Shown: one piece after another, positions 1 to 8,460 of the stretch
Numbering within the stretch: the first letter of the stretch is position 1
Layout: every line of letters begins with the position of its first letter
Source of the DNA: Stenotrophomonas maltophilia
Lineage (GTDB): Bacteria; Pseudomonadota; Gammaproteobacteria; Xanthomonadales; Xanthomonadaceae
Assembly: GCF_002799245.1 (NCBI RefSeq)
Contig: NZ_NEQV01000006.1
Span: 62,001 to 126,000 of the forward strand
DNA: 64,000 bases
Direction of reading: 5' to 3'
The notes under the pieces: generated by a model
Told to the model about the DNA's origin: nothing
Database searches by the model: none
Seen by the model: only the letters and a program-made list of their open reading frames with translations
Translations under genes and position numbers: made by a program

Positions 1-1
1 T

Positions 2-1024
2 GCCGCCGCACGCGAAGGCACCGGCGCGGGAGCCTCGCACCTGGTCTGTGGCCACCACGCCCTGCATGACGCGCTGGAGCGCGAAGTGGCGGAGTGGCTG
101 GGCTACCCGCGGGCGCTGCTGTTCGGTAGTGGCTTTGCCGCCAACCTGGCCGTGCAGCAGGCACTGCTGAGCGAAGAGAACGACGTATGCGTGCAGGACA
201 AGCTCAACCACGCCAGCCTGCTCGACGCGACGCGGCTGGCCGGTGCACGCCTGCGCCGCTATCCGCACCTTGATGCCGAAGGTGCGATGCGCCAGCTGAA
301 ACATGCGCCCGATGGCGCAGCGATGCTGGCCACCGACGGTGTCTTCAGCATGGATGGCGATATCGCGCCGCTGCGCGCGCTGTCGCTGGTGGCGCGCCTG
401 CAGCGGGCGCTGTTCTATGTGGACGATGCGCACGGCGTGGGCGTGGTCGGTGATGGCCGTGGCGCCGTGGCCGCCGCCGGGCTGGGCGTGGACGATGTGC
501 CGCTGCAGCTGGTCACGCTGGGCAAGGCACTGGGCGGTTCCGGCGCACTGGTGCTGGGCCGCGACGATCTGGTCGAGCACCTGGCCGAAACCGCGCGCCC
601 GTACATCTACACCACTGCAATGGCGCCGCCGCTGGCCGCCGCTGCACTGGAAGCGGTGCGCCTGGCACGCCGCGACAACTGGCGCCGTTCGAAACTGACC
701 GACCTGATCGCGCTGTTCCGCAGCGAAGCGCGCCGCCATGGCCTGGACCTGATGGCCTCGGAAACGCCGATCCAGCCGCTGCTGTGTGGCGACGATCACC
801 GCGCCGTGGCGCTGTCCAGGGCACTGGAACAGGCCGGTTGGCTGGTCGGCGCGATTCGTCCGCCCACGGTGCCCGAAGGCAAGGCACGCCTGCGGGTCAC
901 CTTGTCCGCGTTGCACACCCCCGAGCAGGTGCGCGGCCTGGTGGAAGCCATCGCCAGCGCGCGCGATCGCGTGGACCTGGCGGTGCGTGACACCGCGCCA
1001 CCGCCGTTGCCGGTCTTTGCCTGA
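2..1024 (+). CDS. bioF: 8-amino-7-oxononanoate synthase, 5' truncated by window edge
   Basis: This PLP enzyme condenses pimeloyl-ACP with L-alanine to 8-amino-7-oxononanoate, the first step of biotin ring assembly. The reading frame is open from base 2, so the N-terminus lies outside the window and no start can be assigned. Visible alpha-oxoamine synthase signatures are the substrate-loop [13 protein letters not shown], the cofactor-contact [10 protein letters not shown] and the PLP-lysine context [10 protein letters not shown] (lysine codon at 524-526). The gene stops 18 bases before bioH, and the order bioF-bioH-SDR-bioC marks a biotin cluster. Family assignment is firm; only the missing start is uncertain. 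Confidence 0.95.
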   Translation, partial: AAAREGTGAGASHLVCGHHALHDALEREVAEWLGYPRALLFGSGFAANLAVQQALLSEENDVCVQDKLNHASLLDATRLAGARLRRYPHLDAEGAMRQLKHAPDGAAMLATDGVFSMDGDIAPLRALSLVARLQRALFYVDDAHGVGVVGDGRGAVAAAGLGVDDVPLQLVTLGKALGGSGALVLGRDDLVEHLAETARPYIYTTAMAPPLAAAALEAVRLARRDNWRRSKLTDLIALFRSEARRHGLDLMASETPIQPLLCGDDHRAVALSRALEQAGWLVGAIRPPTVPEGKARLRVTLSALHTPEQVRGLVEAIASARDRVDLAVRDTAPPPLPVFA

Positions 1025-1042
1025 GCCTGCTGTCGCTTTCCC

Positions 1043-1822
1043 ATGCATATCGACGTCACCGGCCAGGGGCCGGACCTGGTACTGATCCATGGCTGGGCCC
1101 TGCAGGGCGGTGTGTTCGCGCCGTTGGTGCAGCGCCTGGCCGATCGGTTCACCCTGCACCTGGTGGACCTGCCCGGCCATGGCCACAGCCGCGAGGACAC
1201 CACGCCGCTGCGCCTGCCGTTCGTGGTCAGCGCCATTGCCGCGGCCACGCCGCCAGCGGTGTGGTGCGGCTGGTCGCTGGGCGGCCTGTTTGCGCTGCAC
1301 GCAGCGGCGACGCTGCCGAAGGTGCGCGGGCTGGCGATGATCGCAGCCACGCCGCGCTTCATGCGTGGCGAGGACTGGCCGCATGCGGTGGAGCCAGCGG
1401 TGTTCGAGCAGTTCGGGCGTGAGCTGGCCACTGACTTCGGCGGCACCCTGGAGCGTTTCCTGGCGCTGGACGTGATGGGGTCGGCACACGCCCGTGAGGA
1501 GCTGCGCACGCTGCGCCAGCGCCTGGTCGAGCGTGGTGCGCCCACCGAGCGCGCCCTGCTGGAAGGCCTGCGCCTGCTGGAAACCACCGACCTGCGCGGG
1601 GCACTGCCGACGCTGACCAAGCCCAGCCTGTGGATCGCCGGCCAGCGTGACCGGCTGGTGTCTCCCGCGGCGATGCAGGCCGCCGCGGCACTGGCCCCGG
1701 ATGCGCAGGCGCTGACCATCGTCCACGGCGGCCACGCGCCGTTCCTGGGCCATGCCGACGAGGTGGCCACCGCCCTGCAACACTTCGTTGCCGGCCTGTC
1801 ACCGGCCGATGGCGGACAATGA
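1043..1822 (+). CDS. bioH: pimeloyl-ACP methyl ester carboxylesterase BioH
   Basis: An alpha/beta hydrolase of 259 residues that would cleave the methyl ester of pimeloyl-ACP after chain elongation, releasing pimeloyl-ACP for BioF. The oxyanion region LIHGW is near residue 14 and the nucleophile elbow GWSLGG places Ser78. Asp203 (in GQRDRL) and His231 (in GGHAPF) complete a triad spaced as in E. coli BioH (Ser82, Asp207, His235). It lies between bioF and bioC, which supplies the pathway context and separates it from generic hydrolases. It is cytoplasmic with no signal peptide. Confidence 0.93.
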   Translation: MHIDVTGQGPDLVLIHGWALQGGVFAPLVQRLADRFTLHLVDLPGHGHSREDTTPLRLPFVVSAIAAATPPAVWCGWSLGGLFALHAAATLPKVRGLAMIAATPRFMRGEDWPHAVEPAVFEQFGRELATDFGGTLERFLALDVMGSAHAREELRTLRQRLVERGAPTERALLEGLRLLETTDLRGALPTLTKPSLWIAGQRDRLVSPAAMQAAAALAPDAQALTIVHGGHAPFLGHADEVATALQHFVAGLSPADGGQ

Positions 1823-1851
1823 GCCCCCTCCGAATTCCGCAGGATTGACGC

Positions 1852-2631
1852 ATGGATCTGGGTATCAACGGCCGCTGGGCACTGGTCTGCGGCGCAAGCA
1901 AGGGCCTGGGCCTGGGCTGCGCGCGTGCGCTGGTGCGCGAGGGCGTCAACGTGGTGATCGTGGCCCGTGGCGAAGCCGCCCTGCAGGCCGCCGCTGAAGA
2001 ACTGCGCGCCCTGCCCGGCGCTGCTGAAGTGCGCGCCGTCGCCGCCGACGTCACCACCGAATCCGGTCGCTCCGCCGCGCTCGCCGCGTGCCCGCAGGTG
2101 GACATCCTGGTCAACAACGCCGGTGGCCCGCCGCCCGGTGATTTCCGCAACTTCGAGCGCGACGACTGGATCGCCGCGCTGGACGCCAACATGCTGGCGC
2201 CCATCGCGCTGATCCGTGCCACGGTGGACGCGATGATCGCGCGCGGTTTCGGCCGCATCGTCAACATCACCTCTTCGGCGGTAAAAGCCCCGATCGACAT
2301 CCTGGCGCTGTCCAATGGCGCGCGCAGCGGGCTGACCGGCTTCGTCGCCGGGCTGTCGCGGCGCACGGTGGCGCACAACGTCACGATCAACAACCTGCTG
2401 CCCGGCCAGTTCGACACCGACCGCCTGCGCGCCAACTTCGCCCACAGTGCGGGCAAGGACGGCGATGCCGGCGAGGTGGCCGAGCGCCGCCGCCAGCAGA
2501 TTCCCGCCGGCCGCTTCGGCACGCCGGACGAATTCGGCGCCGCCTGCGCCTTCCTGTGCAGCGCACAGGCCGGTTACCTCACCGGGCAGAACCTGCTGAT
2601 CGACGGCGGCGCCTACCCCGGTACGTTCTAA
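1852..2631 (+). CDS. SDR-family oxidoreductase-like protein in biotin cluster (no canonical YxxxK)
   Basis: A short-chain dehydrogenase/reductase fold of 259 residues. The NAD(P)-binding motif GASKGLG (about residues 14-20) and the NNAGG motif after beta-4 are present, as is the catalytic-serine region NITSS. The canonical Tyr-x3-Lys pair is missing: the expected segment reads LALSNGARSG, without Tyr or Lys. The C-terminal FLCSAQAGYLTGQNLLIDGG is typical of FabG-like SDRs. It sits 29 bases after bioH and 12 before bioC, so it is probably co-transcribed. A role in biotin or acyl-ACP chemistry is inference from position; the altered active site suggests a divergent reaction or loss of reductase activity. 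Confidence 0.8.
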   Translation: MDLGINGRWALVCGASKGLGLGCARALVREGVNVVIVARGEAALQAAAEELRALPGAAEVRAVAADVTTESGRSAALAACPQVDILVNNAGGPPPGDFRNFERDDWIAALDANMLAPIALIRATVDAMIARGFGRIVNITSSAVKAPIDILALSNGARSGLTGFVAGLSRRTVAHNVTINNLLPGQFDTDRLRANFAHSAGKDGDAGEVAERRRQQIPAGRFGTPDEFGAACAFLCSAQAGYLTGQNLLIDGGAYPGTF

Positions 2632-2643
2632 GAGACTTTCGCA

Positions 2644-3528
2644 ATGCCGTCCCACTTCGATGCCCGCCATGTCCGCCGCGCGTTCGCCCGCGCCGCCAAC
2701 AGCTACGACGCCGCCGCCGCCCTGCAGCGCGAGGTGCAGGCGCGGCTGGTGGAATCGCTGGACTACCTGGAAGCACGCAAGCCCGAGGTGGTGCTGGATA
2801 TCGGCGCCGGCACCGGCCACGCCAGTGCGCTGATGAAGAAGCGCTGGCCGAAGGCACAGGTGATCGCGCTGGACGTGGCGCTGCCGATGCTGGACCAGGC
2901 CAAGCGCCAGGCCGGCTGGTGGAAGCCGTTCCAGCGCCTGTGCGGCGACGCCGCCGCGCTGCCGCTGGCCGACAACAGCGTGGACGTGATCTTCAGCAAC
3001 CTGTGCCTGCAGTGGGTGGACGACCTGCCGGCGGTGTTCGCCGGATTCCGCCGCGTGCTCAAGCCCGGCGGCCTGCTTCTGTGCTCCACCTTCGGCCCGG
3101 ACACGCTGGTCGAGCTCAACGAGGCCTTCGCGGCCGCCGATGACCGCCCGCACGTGAGCCGCTTTGCACAGATCGCCCAGTTCGGCGATGCGTTGATGAT
3201 GGCCGGCTTCCGCGACCCGGTGCTGGACCGCGACCTGTTCACCCTGACCTATGACGACCTGCCCTCGTTGATGCGGGAACTGCGCGCGATGGGCGCGACC
3301 AATGCGCGGGTGGACCGCCGCCACACGCTCACCGGGCGTGGCCGTTTCGCCGCTGCGGCAGCGGCGTATGAACCGATGCGGCGCGCGGATGGCAAGCTGC
3401 CCAGCAGCTGGGAAGTGATCTATGCCCACGCCTGGGCACCGGACCCGGGCGCGCCGATCCGCGAAGGCGGGCATGACGTGGCCTCGGTGCCGGTGTCGGC
3501 GATTCCGATACGGCGCAAGCAGACATAA
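2644..3528 (+). CDS. bioC: malonyl-ACP O-methyltransferase BioC
   Basis: A class I SAM-dependent methyltransferase of 294 residues. BioC methylates the free carboxyl of malonyl-ACP so that the fatty acid machinery can build the pimeloyl chain; BioH later removes the methyl group. Motif I VLDIGAGTGHAS is at about residue 49, the acidic post-I segment VIALDVALPML follows, and FSNLCLQWVDD matches the BioC NLxxQW motif. The C-terminal GATNARVDRRHTLTGR resembles the BioC-specific region. The gene begins 12 bases after the SDR and ends the cluster. Confidence 0.93.
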   Translation: MPSHFDARHVRRAFARAANSYDAAAALQREVQARLVESLDYLEARKPEVVLDIGAGTGHASALMKKRWPKAQVIALDVALPMLDQAKRQAGWWKPFQRLCGDAAALPLADNSVDVIFSNLCLQWVDDLPAVFAGFRRVLKPGGLLLCSTFGPDTLVELNEAFAAADDRPHVSRFAQIAQFGDALMMAGFRDPVLDRDLFTLTYDDLPSLMRELRAMGATNARVDRRHTLTGRGRFAAAAAAYEPMRRADGKLPSSWEVIYAHAWAPDPGAPIREGGHDVASVPVSAIPIRRKQT

Positions 3529-3553
3529 GGCAGCCGGGCATGAACACCCACCT

Positions 3554-3580
3554 GTAGAGCCGAGCCCATGCTCGGCTGCT
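3554..3580 (+). repeat. SMAG-type (GTAG) palindromic repeat
   Basis: A GTAG tetranucleotide is followed by a perfect short palindrome, GCCGAGC-CCAT-GCTCGGC. It matches the S. maltophilia GTAG repeat class and lies between the converging bioC and ydcF-like genes. Confidence 0.8.
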
Positions 3581-3595
3581 TCACCCTCGGCTGCT

Positions 3596-4228
3596 TCAGG
3601 TATTGGCCGGCGAACTCAGCGGCGGGCGCACCAGGTCGCGGTGGAAGAAATAGATTTCCTGCACCAGGAAGCGCCAGCTGGTGTGGAAGCTGCGGAAACG
3701 CGTGCTGGGCGTGGACGAGGCCAGCGCATCGATGCCCAGCGCCTTGCTCAGGCGCAGCGCGCGCGCCATGTGCAGCGGGTCGCTGACGATGATCACCCGG
3801 TGCAGGCCGCGCTGGTCCATCAGCCGCTTGGCTTCGACCAGGTTCTGCACGGTGTTGCGCGAGGCGGTCTCGATCAGGATCGCATCGTCCGGCACGCCAT
3901 GCTTGAGCGCATACCGCCGCGCCACCTGCGATTCGGAGAAGCGCGCACCGGTGCCGCCGTAGCCGCCGGTGAAGATCAGCAAGGGCGCGTACCGGGCCTC
4001 GTACAGGTCCAGGCCATGGCGGATGCGCTCTTCGAATACCGGTGACGGCTTGGCGTCATAAGCCGCTGCGCCGAGCACGATGATGGCGTCGGCCTTGGCG
4101 GCCTGATCACGCTCGCCGACCCAGACGATCCAGGCGGTCACGCCCAGCAGCCAGATCACCAGCACCACGAACAGCCGCCACAGCCAGCCCAACGGGCCGG
4201 TACGGGGACGATGCCGGTCGCGGCTCAC
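3596..4228 (-). CDS. YdcF/ElyC-like DUF218 membrane-anchored protein
   Basis: A 210-residue DUF218 (YdcF-like) protein. After a basic N-terminus there is one strong membrane segment (WLWRLFVVLVIWLLGVTAWIVWV), then the DUF218 core: ADAIIVLGAAAY, LLIFTGGYG, the acidic SESQVARRYALKHGVP and ETASRNTVQN, and IIVSDPLHMARAL. Members are thought to act in the envelope (for example ElyC) or bind nucleotide-like ligands; the substrate here is unknown. The GTG start at 4226-4228 overlaps the TGA of the upstream dehydratase gene (GTGA), so the two are translationally coupled. The frame stays open further upstream but only inside the dehydratase gene. Confidence 0.85.
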   Translation of the reverse strand: MSRDRHRPRTGPLGWLWRLFVVLVIWLLGVTAWIVWVGERDQAAKADAIIVLGAAAYDAKPSPVFEERIRHGLDLYEARYAPLLIFTGGYGGTGARFSESQVARRYALKHGVPDDAILIETASRNTVQNLVEAKRLMDQRGLHRVIIVSDPLHMARALRLSKALGIDALASSTPSTRFRSFHTSWRFLVQEIYFFHRDLVRPPLSSPANT

Positions 4229-5187
4229 GGCGCCCCCCAGCGCAGTGCGGGCAGGTCGACGTTGCCGCCGGACAGCACCAGGCCCACGCGCAATCCGGCG
4301 AACCGCTGGGGTTGTGCCAGCACTGCGGCCAGCACGGTGGCCGAGGACGGCTCGACCACCTGCTTGAGCACTTCCCACAGCAGGCGCATCGCGGCCATCG
4401 TCGCGGCGTCATCGACCACGATCACCTCGGCGCCGGCTGCACGCAGCAGCGCGAAGTTGGGCGCGCCGACCAGGGTCCGCAGGCCGTCACAGATCGTGTC
4501 CGGGGTGAAGGCAGCCTGGCGCTCGCCTGCGGCCAACGAGCGTGCGGTGTCGTCGGCACCGGCCGGTTCGGCCAGCACCAGCCGGGTCTGCGGGCTGGCG
4601 AGCTGCAGGGCCAGCGCGGTACCGCTGGCCAGGCCACCGCCCCCCACCGGCACCACCAGCACATCGAAGGGGCCGTCGCTGTGCAGCAGCTCCAGCGCCG
4701 CGGTGCCCTGCCCGGCCATCACCGCCGGGTCCGCATAGGGATGGACCAGGGTCGCGCCGGTATCAGCCTGCACTTTGGCGCAGGTGGCCTCGCGGTCGGC
4801 GATGGTCGGCGGGCAGCGCCAGAGCGTGGCACCGTGGCGGGCGATGTTGGCCAGCTTGGCCGCCACCGCACCTTCGGGCACCACCACGTGGCAGGGAATG
4901 CCACGGGTGCGCGCGGCCAGGGCCAGAGCGGCGCCGTGGTTGCCGGAGGAATGGGTGACCACGCCGGCACTGGCGCGACCGGCATCCAGCGACCACACCG
5001 CATTGCAGGCGCCGCGGAACTTGAATGCGCCACCGCGCTGCAGATGCTCGGCCTTGAACGCCAGCTGCGCGCCGGCCAGCGCATCAAGCGTGCGCGAGCG
5101 CAGCACCGGGGTCACGCTGGCGTGCGGCGCGATCCGCGCAGCGGCAGCCAGGACATCGTCGGCACGGGGCAACAGTGAATCGCTCAT
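4225..5187 (-). CDS. threonine/serine dehydratase (PLP fold type II)
   Basis: A 320-residue fold-type-II PLP enzyme, likely a catabolic threonine/serine dehydratase or serine racemase relative. The PLP-lysine context is GGAFKFRGACNA (Lys56), the substrate loop is SSGNHG and the phosphate-binding glycine loop is VPVGGGGLASG. No ACT regulatory domain follows, which separates it from the about 500-residue biosynthetic IlvA. It would deaminate threonine or serine to 2-oxobutyrate or pyruvate in the cytoplasm. It overlaps the ydcF-like gene by four bases; exact specificity cannot be read from sequence. Confidence 0.87.
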   Translation of the reverse strand: MSDSLLPRADDVLAAAARIAPHASVTPVLRSRTLDALAGAQLAFKAEHLQRGGAFKFRGACNAVWSLDAGRASAGVVTHSSGNHGAALALAARTRGIPCHVVVPEGAVAAKLANIARHGATLWRCPPTIADREATCAKVQADTGATLVHPYADPAVMAGQGTAALELLHSDGPFDVLVVPVGGGGLASGTALALQLASPQTRLVLAEPAGADDTARSLAAGERQAAFTPDTICDGLRTLVGAPNFALLRAAGAEVIVVDDAATMAAMRLLWEVLKQVVEPSSATVLAAVLAQPQRFAGLRVGLVLSGGNVDLPALRWGAP

Positions 5188-5347
5188 GACGCAAGATTAA
5201 CGTATGGCCCCGCGCTGGCGACCCCGGCACAGGTCATGCCAGCATGAAGGCCTTCACCTCCATTCATCCTGGCCAGTGAAGTTAAGGGCCGATTCAATGC
5301 CTGCGCACGAAGCTGACTGCACAACCCGTCCTCTGGGGGGACCCACC

Positions 5348-5836
5348 ATGAAAATGCGCCTGATGCTTGCCGGTGGCCTGATGCTGGCCCTGACCGGCTG
5401 CACCACTTACGACTATGTCGGCGGTGGCCGCAGCGGCAGCTACTACCACGGTGCGCCGTCGGTGGAGTACCGCTACCCGGCCGGCTATCCCTACAACTAC
5501 GGCTACCCGTACTACGGCGGCTATGGCGGCTACTACGGTGGCTATGGCAACCCGTACTACTCGCGCCCGATCTACCGCCCGCCGCACAACCACCGCCCGC
5601 CGCCGCGCCCGCCCGGCAACGGTGGCGAGAACCGTCCGCCGCCGTCGCGGCCGTCGTACAACGGTGGTTCGCCGTGGCGGAACATGGACTCGATGCGTCG
5701 CCCGCCGCAGTCGAACATCCAGCCGTCGGCGCCGCCGCCGCAAGCCCGTCCGGCCCCGGCGCCCAGCGCGCCGAGGATGAACGGTTCCCCCTGGCGCAAC
5801 ATGGATCGTGGGACGCAGCGCACAGTTGAGCGCTGA
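5348..5836 (+). CDS. Tyr/Gly/Pro-rich lipoprotein of unknown function
   Basis: A 162-residue predicted lipoprotein. The start at 5348 follows a GGGGG stretch and gives a clean signal peptide ending in the lipobox LTGC; the longer frame starting upstream would bury it. The mature part begins with repeated Tyr/Gly segments (YGYPYYGGYGGYYGGYG) and continues with Pro/Arg-rich repeats (RPPHNHRPPPRPPG). The short unit GSPWRNMD occurs twice, around residues 104 and 150. Low-complexity surface lipoproteins of this kind are common in Xanthomonadaceae; no enzymatic domain is visible. Function unknown. Confidence 0.8.
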   Translation: MKMRLMLAGGLMLALTGCTTYDYVGGGRSGSYYHGAPSVEYRYPAGYPYNYGYPYYGGYGGYYGGYGNPYYSRPIYRPPHNHRPPPRPPGNGGENRPPPSRPSYNGGSPWRNMDSMRRPPQSNIQPSAPPPQARPAPAPSAPRMNGSPWRNMDRGTQRTVER

Positions 5837-5942
5837 ACCGTATTGCATTTCACACGGTCCAAGCCGCAATCTACGGGACCAGTGACGGCCCGCGTCACAA
5901 AGTGACAAAAACGACACGGGCAGCCGCAAAAAGCTCTACGTC

Positions 5943-6041
5943 GATATCCGACAGGAACATCTGGATCCCCCCTGTTCCGGCCCTGTCGGATGTCGGCACC
6001 TCTGAAGGCAGATGGCCCCGCAATGCGGGGCCATCTGTTTT
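5943..6041 (+). ncRNA. candidate small RNA or structured 3' leader ending in intrinsic terminator
   Basis: The segment holds a long hairpin (arms 5943-5955 and 5982-5994, 12 of 13 pairs plus one wobble, with a C-rich loop), immediately followed by a strong intrinsic terminator at 6009-6041. It lies 107 bases after the lipoprotein stop and matches no coding frame. It could be an independent sRNA or the 3' UTR of the lipoprotein mRNA. No clear promoter was identified. Confidence 0.35.
6009..6041 (+). terminator. Rho-independent terminator
   Basis: A 14-bp perfect stem CAGATGGCCCCGCA / TGCGGGGCCATCTG with a minimal loop is followed directly by TTTT. It is one of the strongest terminators in the window, pointing rightward downstream of the lipoprotein gene or the sRNA candidate. 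Confidence 0.8.
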
Positions 6042-6080
6042 GGAGGCGGTCCAGCGCCATTGGTGCAGGCCTCAGCTTCA

Positions 6081-6104
6081 GTAGATCCACGCCCTGCGTG
6101 GATG
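6081..6104 (+). repeat. SMAG-type (GTAG) repeat
   Basis: GTAG followed by the palindrome ATCCACGC-CCT-GCGTGGAT. Same subfamily as the copies at 8391 and 36019. Confidence 0.8.
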
Positions 6105-6124
6105 GGGGCTTTCCCGGCAGCCCC

Positions 6125-6163
6125 AAAAAAACAGGGCCGGACAGTCCCCCGACTGCCGGCCCT
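6125..6163 (-). terminator. minus-strand intrinsic terminator, possibly of an unannotated small RNA
   Basis: Read on the minus strand, a 13-bp stem (one bulge) made by 6151-6163 with 6133-6146 is followed by seven Ts (6125-6131). No minus-strand gene lies to its right before mnmG. A weak minus-strand promoter-like pair (TTGGCA at 6268-6273, CAATAG at 6244-6249, 18 bases apart) would give a transcript of about 110 nt. Confidence 0.45.
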
Positions 6164-6389
6164 CTGCTCCCCCACCGTGCGCCTGTACCGGCCCCTGTTC
6201 CAATTCCGGTCACGGGCGCCTACGGCGCCAGCCACGGTGGGTGCTATTGGGTTATCTGCAAAAATCCTGCCAACTTTAGGGCTGATTTCGACGCCAGCCA
6301 GCCGACACCGGCGTCCCGGCCCCGAATGGCGCTAAAATCGCCACCCCGGCGCCGCCCCGGCCGCGCCCGCCCCCAGCTGAACAGCCCCC

Positions 6390-8279
6390 ATGAACCCGTC
6401 CTTCCATCGTTACGACGTCATCGTCATCGGCGGTGGCCACGCCGGCACCGAAGCCGCGCTGGCCGCGGCCCGCACCGGCGTGCGCACCCTGCTGCTGACC
6501 CACAACATCGAGACGGTGGGCGCGATGAGCTGCAACCCGGCCATCGGCGGCATCGGCAAGGGGCACCTGGTCAAGGAAATCGACGCCCTGGGCGGTGCGA
6601 TGGCGCACGCCGCCGACCGTGCCGGCATCCAGTGGCGCACCCTCAACGCCTCCAAGGGCCCGGCCGTGCGCGCCACCCGCTGCCAGGCCGACCGCAACCT
6701 GTACCGCATGGCGATCCGCGCCATCGTCGAAGGCCAGGCCAACCTGACCGTGTTCCAGGCTGCCGTCGATGACCTGGTCATCGAAGGCGACGCTGTACGC
6801 GGGGTCATCACCCAGACCGGCCTGCGCTTCGACGCCGAGGCGGTGGTGCTGACCGCTGGCACCTTCCTGGCCGGCAAGATCCATGTCGGCCCCACCCAGT
6901 ACGCCGCCGGCCGCATGGGCGACCCGCCGGCCACCACGCTGGCAGCACGCCTTCGCGAGCGCCCGTTCCAGGTGGACCGCCTGAAGACCGGCACGCCGCC
7001 GCGCATCGATGGCCGCTCGCTGGACTACAGCGTGATGGACGAGCAGCCCGGTGATTCGCCACGGCCGGTGATGTCCTTCCTCGGCTCGGTGGACGAGCAT
7101 CCGCAGCAGGTCAGCTGCTGGATCACCCACACCACCGAACAGACCCACCAGATCATCCGCGACGCGCTGCACCGCTCGCCGCTGTACAGCGGCCAGATCG
7201 AGGGCATCGGCCCGCGCTACTGCCCGTCCATCGAAGACAAGGTGGTGCGCTTCGCCGAGAAGGCCAGCCACCAGATCTTCGTCGAACCCGAAGGCCTGGG
7301 CATTGTCGAGATCTACCCCAACGGCATCTCCACCTCGCTGCCGTTCGACGTGCAGCTGGAGATGGTGCGCAGCATCCGCGGCTTCGAGAACGCGCACATC
7401 ACCCGCCCCGGCTACGCGATCGAGTACGACTTCTTCGATCCGCGCGGGCTGAAGGCCTCGCTGGAAACCAAGCTGGTCAACGGCCTGTTCTTCGCCGGCC
7501 AGATCAACGGCACCACCGGCTATGAAGAAGCCGCCGCGCAGGGCCTGCTGGCCGGCCTCAACGCCGCTCGCCAGGTACGCGGTCTGGACGGCTGGTGCCC
7601 GCGCCGTGACGAGGCCTACCTGGGCGTGCTGGTGGATGACCTGATCACCCACGGCACCAACGAGCCGTACCGCATGTTCACCAGCCGCGCCGAGTACCGC
7701 CTGCAGCTGCGCGAGGACAATGCCGACCAGCGCCTGACCCCGGCCGGCCGCGGCATGGGCCTGGTGGATGACCACCGCTGGAGCGCGTTCGAGACCAAGC
7801 AGGCCGCCGTCGCTGCCGAACGCGCGCGCCTGGGCGCGCTGTGGGCGACCCCGGCCAATGCGCTGGGCCGCGAAGTGCAGGACACGCTGGGGGTAACGGT
7901 CAGCCGCGAAACCAACGTGCTGGACCTGATCAAGCGCCCCGAACTGGATTACGCGCAGCTGATGCAGGTGCCGTCGCTGGGCCCGGCCGTGGCGGACACC
8001 AAGGTGGCCGAGCAGGTGGAGATCGGCGTGAAGTACGCCGGCTACCTGGACCGCCAGCGCGAGGAGATCGAGCGCCAGCAGCGGCATGAAGCCACGCCGA
8101 TCGCCGAAGCCTTCGATTACGCGACGGTACGCGGGCTGTCGGCCGAAGCACTGCAGAAGCTGGAGCGCGTGCGCCCGCAGACCATCGGCCAGGCGCAGCG
8201 CATCCCGGGCATGACCCCGGCGGCGATCTCACTGCTGCTGGTCCACCTGGAGCGTGCCCGCCGCGGCCGCGTGGCGTAA
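6390..8279 (+). CDS. mnmG: tRNA uridine-5-carboxymethylaminomethyl(34) synthesis enzyme MnmG (GidA)
   Basis: A 629-residue FAD enzyme that, with MnmE, installs the (carboxymethyl)aminomethyl group at wobble U34 of several tRNAs. The FAD dinucleotide motif [11 protein letters not shown] is at about residue 13, followed by the GidA signatures [19 protein letters not shown] and [13 protein letters not shown]. Also present are [13 protein letters not shown] and [24 protein letters not shown] near the C-terminal half. Length matches the family (about 620-630). It is monocistronic here, flanked by repeat-rich gaps. Confidence 0.98.
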   Translation: MNPSFHRYDVIVIGGGHAGTEAALAAARTGVRTLLLTHNIETVGAMSCNPAIGGIGKGHLVKEIDALGGAMAHAADRAGIQWRTLNASKGPAVRATRCQADRNLYRMAIRAIVEGQANLTVFQAAVDDLVIEGDAVRGVITQTGLRFDAEAVVLTAGTFLAGKIHVGPTQYAAGRMGDPPATTLAARLRERPFQVDRLKTGTPPRIDGRSLDYSVMDEQPGDSPRPVMSFLGSVDEHPQQVSCWITHTTEQTHQIIRDALHRSPLYSGQIEGIGPRYCPSIEDKVVRFAEKASHQIFVEPEGLGIVEIYPNGISTSLPFDVQLEMVRSIRGFENAHITRPGYAIEYDFFDPRGLKASLETKLVNGLFFAGQINGTTGYEEAAAQGLLAGLNAARQVRGLDGWCPRRDEAYLGVLVDDLITHGTNEPYRMFTSRAEYRLQLREDNADQRLTPAGRGMGLVDDHRWSAFETKQAAVAAERARLGALWATPANALGREVQDTLGVTVSRETNVLDLIKRPELDYAQLMQVPSLGPAVADTKVAEQVEIGVKYAGYLDRQREEIERQQRHEATPIAEAFDYATVRGLSAEALQKLERVRPQTIGQAQRIPGMTPAAISLLLVHLERARRGRVA

Positions 8280-8297
8280 CGCGGGGCCAGTGGAAGC

Positions 8298-8321
8298 CAT
8301 CCACCCATGGCGTGGATCTAC
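8298..8321 (-). repeat. SMAG-type (GTAG) repeat
   Basis: On the minus strand, GTAG then ATCCACGCCATGGGTGGAT. First member of a cluster of three or four units downstream of mnmG. Confidence 0.75.
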
Positions 8322-8340
8322 TGGATGTACGCATGCATTC

Positions 8341-8364
8341 GTGCCGACCAAGGTCGGCAGCTAC
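8341..8364 (-). repeat. SMAG-type (GTAG) repeat
   Basis: On the minus strand, GTAG followed by CTGCCGACC-TT-GGTCGGCA, a second SMAG subfamily (GCCGACC stem). Confidence 0.8.
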
Positions 8365-8390
8365 CACAGCGGATCGCGTGCAGCATTGCA

Positions 8391-8414
8391 GTAGATCCAC
8401 GCCATGCGTGGATG
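8391..8414 (+). repeat. SMAG-type (GTAG) repeat
   Basis: GTAG followed by ATCCACGCCATGCGTGGAT, a canonical unit. A degenerate GCCGGCC-like unit follows at about 8425-8446. Confidence 0.8.
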
Positions 8415-8460
8415 AATGACACAGCGCCGGCCAAGGTCGGCAGCGACCGGAACGAACGCC

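Larger units (their letters stand above)
5837..6389. other. gene-free region between lipoprotein and mnmG
   Basis: These 553 bases contain no credible coding frame. They hold a GTGAC/GTCAC dyad (5882-5898), the hairpin-plus-terminator candidate RNA (5943-6041), one SMAG repeat (6081-6104), a minus-strand terminator (6125-6163) and the mnmG leader. Frames that stay open here are GC-biased shadows without start signals. Confidence 0.7.

Noticed and set aside
796..3474. 892-codon minus-strand frame across bioF-bioH-SDR-bioC
   Set aside because: Antisense shadow of four recognisable genes, with no recognisable motif of its own.
5204..5347. 48-codon upstream extension of the Tyr/Gly-rich lipoprotein
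   Set aside because: Starting at 5348 gives a signal peptide with lipobox LTGC; the extension would place it internally.
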